Positions 14,723-14,970 of a stretch of DNA of 14,970 nt are shown piece after piece. Origin of the DNA: an uncultured cyanobacterium. GTDB taxonomy: Bacteria > Cyanobacteriota > Cyanobacteriia > Phormidesmidales > Phormidesmidaceae. The first letter of the stretch is position 1, and the number at the start of each line of letters is the position of its first letter. The translations under genes were made by a program, and so were the position numbers. Where the stretch lies: NCBI GenBank assembly GCA_938029995.1, contig CALHGI010000123.1:1-14970 (forward strand), read 5' to 3'. The notes under the pieces are model-generated. The model was not told where the DNA came from and did not search any database. It saw only the letters and a list, made by a program, of their open reading frames with translations.

Positions 14723-14970
14723 ATTGAAGCCAGTAGAGTCGAAGCCAGTAGAACAGCGCGGGTCCGGGCTTGGCAATCTAATCGGCGTTGCCCCCTTGAT
14801 GCTGGCGATATGGAACATTTAGCCCCATCCCAAAAGGGGCCAGTAGCAGACGATTATTGCCATGCAGTTCACCACAGCGGGCCAATGGAAAGGTCTAGGA
14901 AAATCGAGCAATACTGGCCGATACGATGCCCCATAAGCCTCAAGGGCCCTTGAATAGCAATGATTTCAAG
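14723..14970. other. window end with no recognised gene
   Basis: This stretch holds a 12-bp direct repeat, GAAGCCAGTAGA (14726-14737 and 14741-14752), and a GCCCC/GGGGC dyad with an A-rich loop (14822-14840) lacking a T run on either side. No frame on either strand resembles a known protein. rbcL and rbcS, which follow ccm genes in some cyanobacteria, are not seen here. Confidence 0.4.

Noticed and set aside
14723..14970. Search for tRNA, transposase remnant or start of rbcL at the right end
   Set aside because: No cloverleaf, terminal inverted repeats or recognisable protein on either strand.

Overview
The window comes from a beta-cyanobacterium, the group with form IB Rubisco and beta-carboxysomes. 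It carries a ccmK2-K1-L-M-N cluster followed by ccmO, a CO2-uptake NDH-1 module (ndhF, ndhD and a CO2-hydration cup/chp gene), a CyanoP gene and a CtaA-type copper ATPase. Six HIP1 octamers (GCGATCGC) and moderately high GC by eye agree with a freshwater or thermal cyanobacterium rather than marine Prochlorococcus. I cannot name the genus.

Layout. Positions 1-347 hold no gene I can support. psbP-like (348-896, +) and maf (951-1544, +) lie in tandem and converge on ctaA (1709-4054, -). Upstream of ctaA, and ending at a near-perfect 38-bp palindrome that looks like a terminator, is a leftward block transcribed ndhF-ndhD-cup (8802 to 4219). Its genes overlap or nearly touch: a 4-bp ATGA overlap between ndhD and cup, and 10 bp between ndhF and ndhD. 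A divergent intergenic region of about 730 bp follows. Its left part is strikingly poor in G and T on the + strand, and its right part has a canonical sigma70-type promoter. Rightward come ccmK2, ccmK1, ccmL, ccmM, ccmN and, after a 298-bp gap, ccmO. The last 385 bp hold a 38-codon ORF with a strong ribosome binding site and nothing else I recognise.

How it works together. The two divergent blocks are the two halves of a CO2-concentrating mechanism. NdhF/NdhD/Cup convert CO2 to bicarbonate at the thylakoid NDH-1 complex. The Ccm proteins build the carboxysome, where bicarbonate is turned back to CO2 around Rubisco. The ndh/cup module is probably the NdhF4/NdhD4/CupB (constitutive) type, judged by its position next to ccm and the absence of cupS; this paralogue assignment is an inference.

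Most unusual points: (1) CcmN carries a seven-to-eight-copy five-residue FQxxG repeat in the linker between its beta-helix and its shell-binding peptide. (2) CcmM keeps the three zinc-ligand histidines of an active gamma carbonic anhydrase but has a His-rich segment and no Cys pair where the activating disulfide is expected. (3) The second BMC domain of CcmO has Thr at the usual pore Lys, and its tail holds a duplicated 18-residue acidic motif. (4) A large palindrome with a second, competing right arm follows cup. (5) The ndhF upstream region is strongly strand-asymmetric. I see no CRISPR array, insertion sequence, tRNA or rRNA.
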